DNA from: Acorus gramineus
Taxonomy: Eukaryota; Streptophyta; Magnoliopsida; Acorales; Acoraceae
DNA length: 64,000 bases
Assembly (NCBI GenBank): GCA_030737835.1
Contig: CM060850.1
Coordinates: forward strand, 8,995,877-9,059,876
Direction: 5' to 3'
Positions 60,311-64,000 of the stretch are shown one piece after another. Below the pieces are notes generated by a model. The model was not told the origin of the DNA. It saw only the letters and a program-made list of their open reading frames with translations, and searched no databases. Within the stretch, counting starts at the first letter, position 1, and each line of letters opens with the position of its first letter. The translations under genes and the position numbers were made by a program.

Positions 60311-62320
60311 AAACAACTCATGTACCACGTTCAGAACCACATTTCAAGTAAAAAAAAAAAACCATAATTAACATGTAAATCTAAAAAAATTCAAAAAATT
60401 GAAAACAATACAAACAAAAAGCATGAAACCTGAATCCGCAGACATTTCAAATGATATCCTAAAGATTTCAATGATTTTATCACAATGAGAGTATGAAATG
60501 ATGATTCTAAACGGCTTGAAAAAAAAAACCCACGACTATGAATTGACGATTCAAAAGTGGTTCTAAAAAAAAAGAAAAAAAACAGAATTCAATACCCTAG
60601 TGTGATTTCCTGAAACTAATTACCATGCTATTTTTTCTAACCGCCCCCATTAATTACAGTCAGCACTAACAAAACACTCCAAGGATATTAAAGGTATTTC
60701 AAACTATGTCATGTCATGAAACTTGCGAGGTGCCTACCAATTAGGAATTGTCAATCATTTTTTATAAATAGATTAATAAATAAATATCGAGCAAAAGGAA
60801 ATAAAAATATAAAATTGGTCCCTATTCCAACAAACAACAACAAATATGTGACATGAGGTGAGGTGCATCACAGACCTCCCCAGCTACCCTCCTCTTTGCA
60901 TTGATTAATTCAGACATGTATAGTAAGTACTGTTGTGGATTTATTTTTCGTCTCACATGATTTCAGCAAGTGTCGAAATATAGCAGGTTCATGTGAATCT
61001 CTTGCTTTTTTAAAATATTAATTTTTACTTTTTCAATCCAAGGTCTATTTCAGTGTGACGTGAGGAGACCCTCATTGCCATTGGTCCCCTCATTTTATTA
61101 TTTCAAGTAAAATAAAATTTTTTTAATCTGTTTGTCTTTCTCGGAATTGGATTGGACTTGGAGACATTGTCCTTGCAACTTGCAAGCACTTCTGAGTTCC
61201 TCTTGAAATTTAGCTATGTATGTATATTATGATGTATCCAAACTTCTCTCTCTATTGAGTCATCCAAACTTGGAAAAATAAACAACCCAAATAGGATTTC
61301 ACCCTCTCATGAAAGTTCTTTCAAGGCATGCAGAAGGGAGAGACACATGCCGAAACGTAGAAGACCGAGATGAGAAAGAATGAAAATCTAGGGTTGATTA
61401 AGTAATGAATGGATGTGATTTATATTATTATTATTATTATTATTATTATTTTGTGATACTGGACGGTGTAGATGACCTGCCAAGGTGATAAATTACTTCA
61501 GATTCATTCATGTTGAACTCGACTAACACAAACCTCTAACCTAAACACGATCAGAACCGAGTTCGAATTATCTTGAGTTTGAGTCAGATTGAACCTGATA
61601 TGAAAAAATTTCAACCTAAACTCAAATACAGATCGGGTTGCATCGGGTTCAACCTACCCGAGTTGCACTAAAAAATGGTATATATAAAAGTATTATCAAT
61701 GCAAAGCTTTTAAATTTAAAGGATAAAACCTCTATTTTTAGATAAAATATAATTTCTTTTTAAAAGAAGTTACACTCCAACAGAAGGAAGCCACCCAATT
61801 TAGATTTCGTGTTTGTGTAATTTGTTGAGGTGGAGGTAGATCCGTACATGTAAAAAAAATAAAGCAAGCTATTTGATTATCAAGTCATAGAGCTTCGAAA
61901 AGAAAACCATAATGTCATTTTTATCTTTTTTTGATCGACTTAGATCCAATTTATTTATTTATTTATCCCTAACTATATCCAAATTAGTTTAATGCTTATC
62001 TAAAATGCATTACTTTTTCAATGTATATGTTACGGTTTTACAAATGAACAACTAAACACTACATCCCCGCATCCAAATATATCATATATTTACATACCTC
62101 AATCTTCATTTTTAACTCTATCCCACACATCAACCTGACTTTATTTTGAAACCCCATCTCGCCATGCATCACATTGTGCTTCATCTCTCACACGTCTGTC
62201 CTTCCCCATGCATTTACATACTCATAACTCTCCACACTGCTACACAACCCATCCCTCTCATCCTATTACACTCAATTTTATTGAAAATTTTATGTTAGTA
62301 TGCATAAAAGAGATTGAATT
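60311..62320. other. AT-rich intergenic, nothing coding
   Basis: No gene. A 61541-61670 stretch has repeated GGGTT/AACC words (CGGGTTGCATCGGGTTCAACC), like dispersed repeats near 26.5 kb. A TTA microsatellite lies at 61423-61451. Confidence 0.5.
61423..61451. repeat. TTA microsatellite
   Basis: About nine TTA trinucleotides in a row. Confidence 0.8.
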
Positions 62321-62324
62321 CCGT

Positions 62325-62480
62325 GTAAAACGGGTCGTGCCGTGCCGACCCGATCTGGCCCGTTAGTAAACCAAGCTAACGGGCAGCATAGCCCTCTGTG
62401 TCAGCTTGGCGGACTGCCGTGCCGTGTTAGTCCAACGTGTCAAACGGGCCGGGACCATTGATGGACCAATGAGTCGACCT
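62325..62480. repeat. GC-rich CGTGCCGTGCCG segment, possible hAT end
   Basis: GGGTCGTGCCGTGCCGACCC and GCCGTGCCGTGTTAGTCC words, with CAAACGGGCCGGG, sit in otherwise AT-rich DNA. Such GTGCCGTGCC runs are frequent at the ends of plant hAT elements, and a hAT transposase tail lies 500 bases to the right. No matching terminus on the other side was found. Confidence 0.4.
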
Positions 62481-62967
62481 GTTTAAATAACCCATTTTTT
62501 TTAATTTTTTTAAGATTCAATATTTAATTCTATATTTACATATTTAATTGTTAAAATTTGATTTACTAGTTCCTTTAAGTTGAAAAATCATAAAACACAC
62601 ATAAATCATTCATGAAAATTGAAAACTAAAAAAGAATTAAAAATACAAATACTCATTTATTTAATATTGAATTTCTTGAGTACATGAACAATTGAACATT
62701 AATTAAATAAATGATAAAATGAATAAAAAATAGACAAATAGTACATTGATGAATAAAAATAAATTATACAATTTTTTAAAAAAAACTTGACAAATACAAA
62801 AAATTAATATAACATAAAAGGTGAGTGATAATTGCATCGCTATAGTTTCAATACATCCCAACTAGGTTGGCAGTTGACATCTACTAAAACTATCAATCAC
62901 TTGCAACTCACCTTCCAAATTTTTTTTTTAAAAAATACAATAATGAGAAGATTTAAATGTTACACCT

Positions 62968-63167
62968 TCATTGATCTTGATCATCATCTATGCTGAATTT
63001 TATAAAATTCACTTCAAGATTATTTACAAATTCTTGTTCTCTTTCATCAACACCACTCCAGTCTTTCAGACACATAAGAGCTTCCAATGAACTTGCTTCC
63101 AGCCTGGTCCTCCTCTCAGATAATGTTCTCCACCTGCACTAAAAGAAGAATTCGATGCCACTGATTT
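62968..63167 (-). pseudogene. hAT transposase C-terminal dimerisation relic
   Basis: On the minus strand, VASNSSFSAGG followed, after a frame shift near 63133, by RTLSERRTRLEASSLEALM then CLKDWSGVDEREQEFVN and a TGA at 62968. This is the conserved hAT_C signature (VASESAFS.GGR.L.E.RTRL...LICL.DW) found in RICESLEEPER and other hAT transposases. Upstream of 63167 the protein text stops, so the copy is truncated and shifted, hence dead. Confidence 0.75.
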
Positions 63168-64000
63168 CCATCGGTACATGTTTGGATGTGTGTCTATCAA
63201 AGTTAAAATATTTCATTAATGCATTTTGATAGACACAAATCTCATTAATATATTTGATAGACAGATGTCGCTAATTCAGACATATGCAAATGAAAATCCC
63301 ACCAATATTGATATTTAAATTCGCAAATCTGTTTTTAACAAAAATAATATCATTAGAAAAGTCTCGTTAAGACCTTTAATATGAGACTAATATTAAATTA
63401 TTTTATAATTAATTTTAAATTAAATTAAAACATTATTCTTGAATAATTAGCTAGATTAATTAAATATACAAGGACAACATTACATTAAGTGAAATGCATC
63501 AAACATTACACTGCTCATTCAAGAATTATATTTTTTTTATTTAATTAAAAAATACTAATATAATAACTTTGAAATAATTTGATATTAAAATCATTTTAAA
63601 GGTCTCAATATTCCATCTCATTATTTAGTTCATGAAAGGATAAATTGAAGAATGCACAAACAATGTTTATAGACCATGTATAAATTGATCAAGTCTTTAT
63701 GTGGTCAATTGGACTAAAGCCCCCCATATTTTGATCACCTACTTTAAAAAAGCCCCCCAATAAATAAAACCTAAATTGCACAACCCCCCCCCCCCCCCCC
63801 AAACCAATTGAAAAATTTTCATATCTGGCCGATCACCTCATCTCAAAAAGTCCCCTTTTGAAAATCTCTCTCAATTAAAAAACGTGAATCTAGGGTTTCA
63901 ATTCCACCCCAATTAGAGAGTTGTTTTGATGATGTATGAATAGAAGAATCATTTTTTTTGGGTTTTAGATGATCCATTTCGATAATAAAAGTTTATGTTA
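63168..64000. other. AT-rich intergenic with C17 run
   Basis: No gene recognised. A run of 17 C lies at 63784-63800. A TTGATAGACACA/TGTGTCTATCAA inverted pair brackets 63185-63245. Confidence 0.5.

Noticed and set aside
63784..63800. C17 run considered as a telomere or origin signal
   Set aside because: It is a plain homopolymer without repeat units; no CCCTAAA array is present.
1..64000. Search for tRNA, rRNA genes or CRISPR arrays
   Set aside because: No cloverleaf, rRNA core words or spacer-repeat arrays were seen; tRNA-like words occur only in the SINE-like candidates.

Overview
This is nuclear DNA of a flowering plant. Six multi-exon protein genes read cleanly with plant splice sites, introns are AT-rich, intergenic DNA is very AT-rich, and plant-type transposons lie between the genes. 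Coding GC is modest and there is no grass-like GC gradient, so a non-grass angiosperm is more likely; I cannot name the species. Exons were assembled by hand from splice sites and reading frame, and every host-gene model closes in frame.

Layout. 1-7.6 kb: gene-free, AT-rich, with a GC-rich patch (381-760), a fold-back element (821-1088) and repeat debris. 7.8-14.5 kb (+): a HAPLESS 8-like zinc-finger protein with a long, uORF-bearing leader. 14.5-17.9 kb: gene-free. 18.0-19.9 kb (-): a small plastid-type protein with an NFU-like fold that lacks the iron-sulfur CxxC, and with one GC-AG intron. Two tandem Tourist-like MITEs sit inside its second intron. 21.06-26.3 kb (-): COP9 signalosome subunit 6. 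29.66-33.83 kb: a nearly complete PIF/Harbinger transposon with TTA target duplication, between CSN6 and PEX5. 34.5-47.4 kb (+): PEX5, the peroxisomal PTS1 receptor, in 15 exons. 48.6-51.3 kb (-): splicing factor CWC25. 53.0-56.8 kb (-): a PP2C phosphatase with an N-myristoylation signal. 57.6-60.4 kb: a transposon-like block with an Ulp1-type protease tail, a convergent basic exon and many copies of an ATGTAACTA word. 60.4-64 kb: gene-free, with a broken hAT transposase tail near 63 kb.

The six host genes serve unrelated housekeeping roles (gametophyte function, plastid, signalosome, peroxisome import, splicing, phosphorylation signalling); nothing suggests a cluster working in one pathway. 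The most unusual items are the CxxC-less NFU-like protein with its GC-AG intron, the Harbinger element with an intact DDE transposase but a broken ORF1 start, and the Ulp1/ATGTAACTA block.
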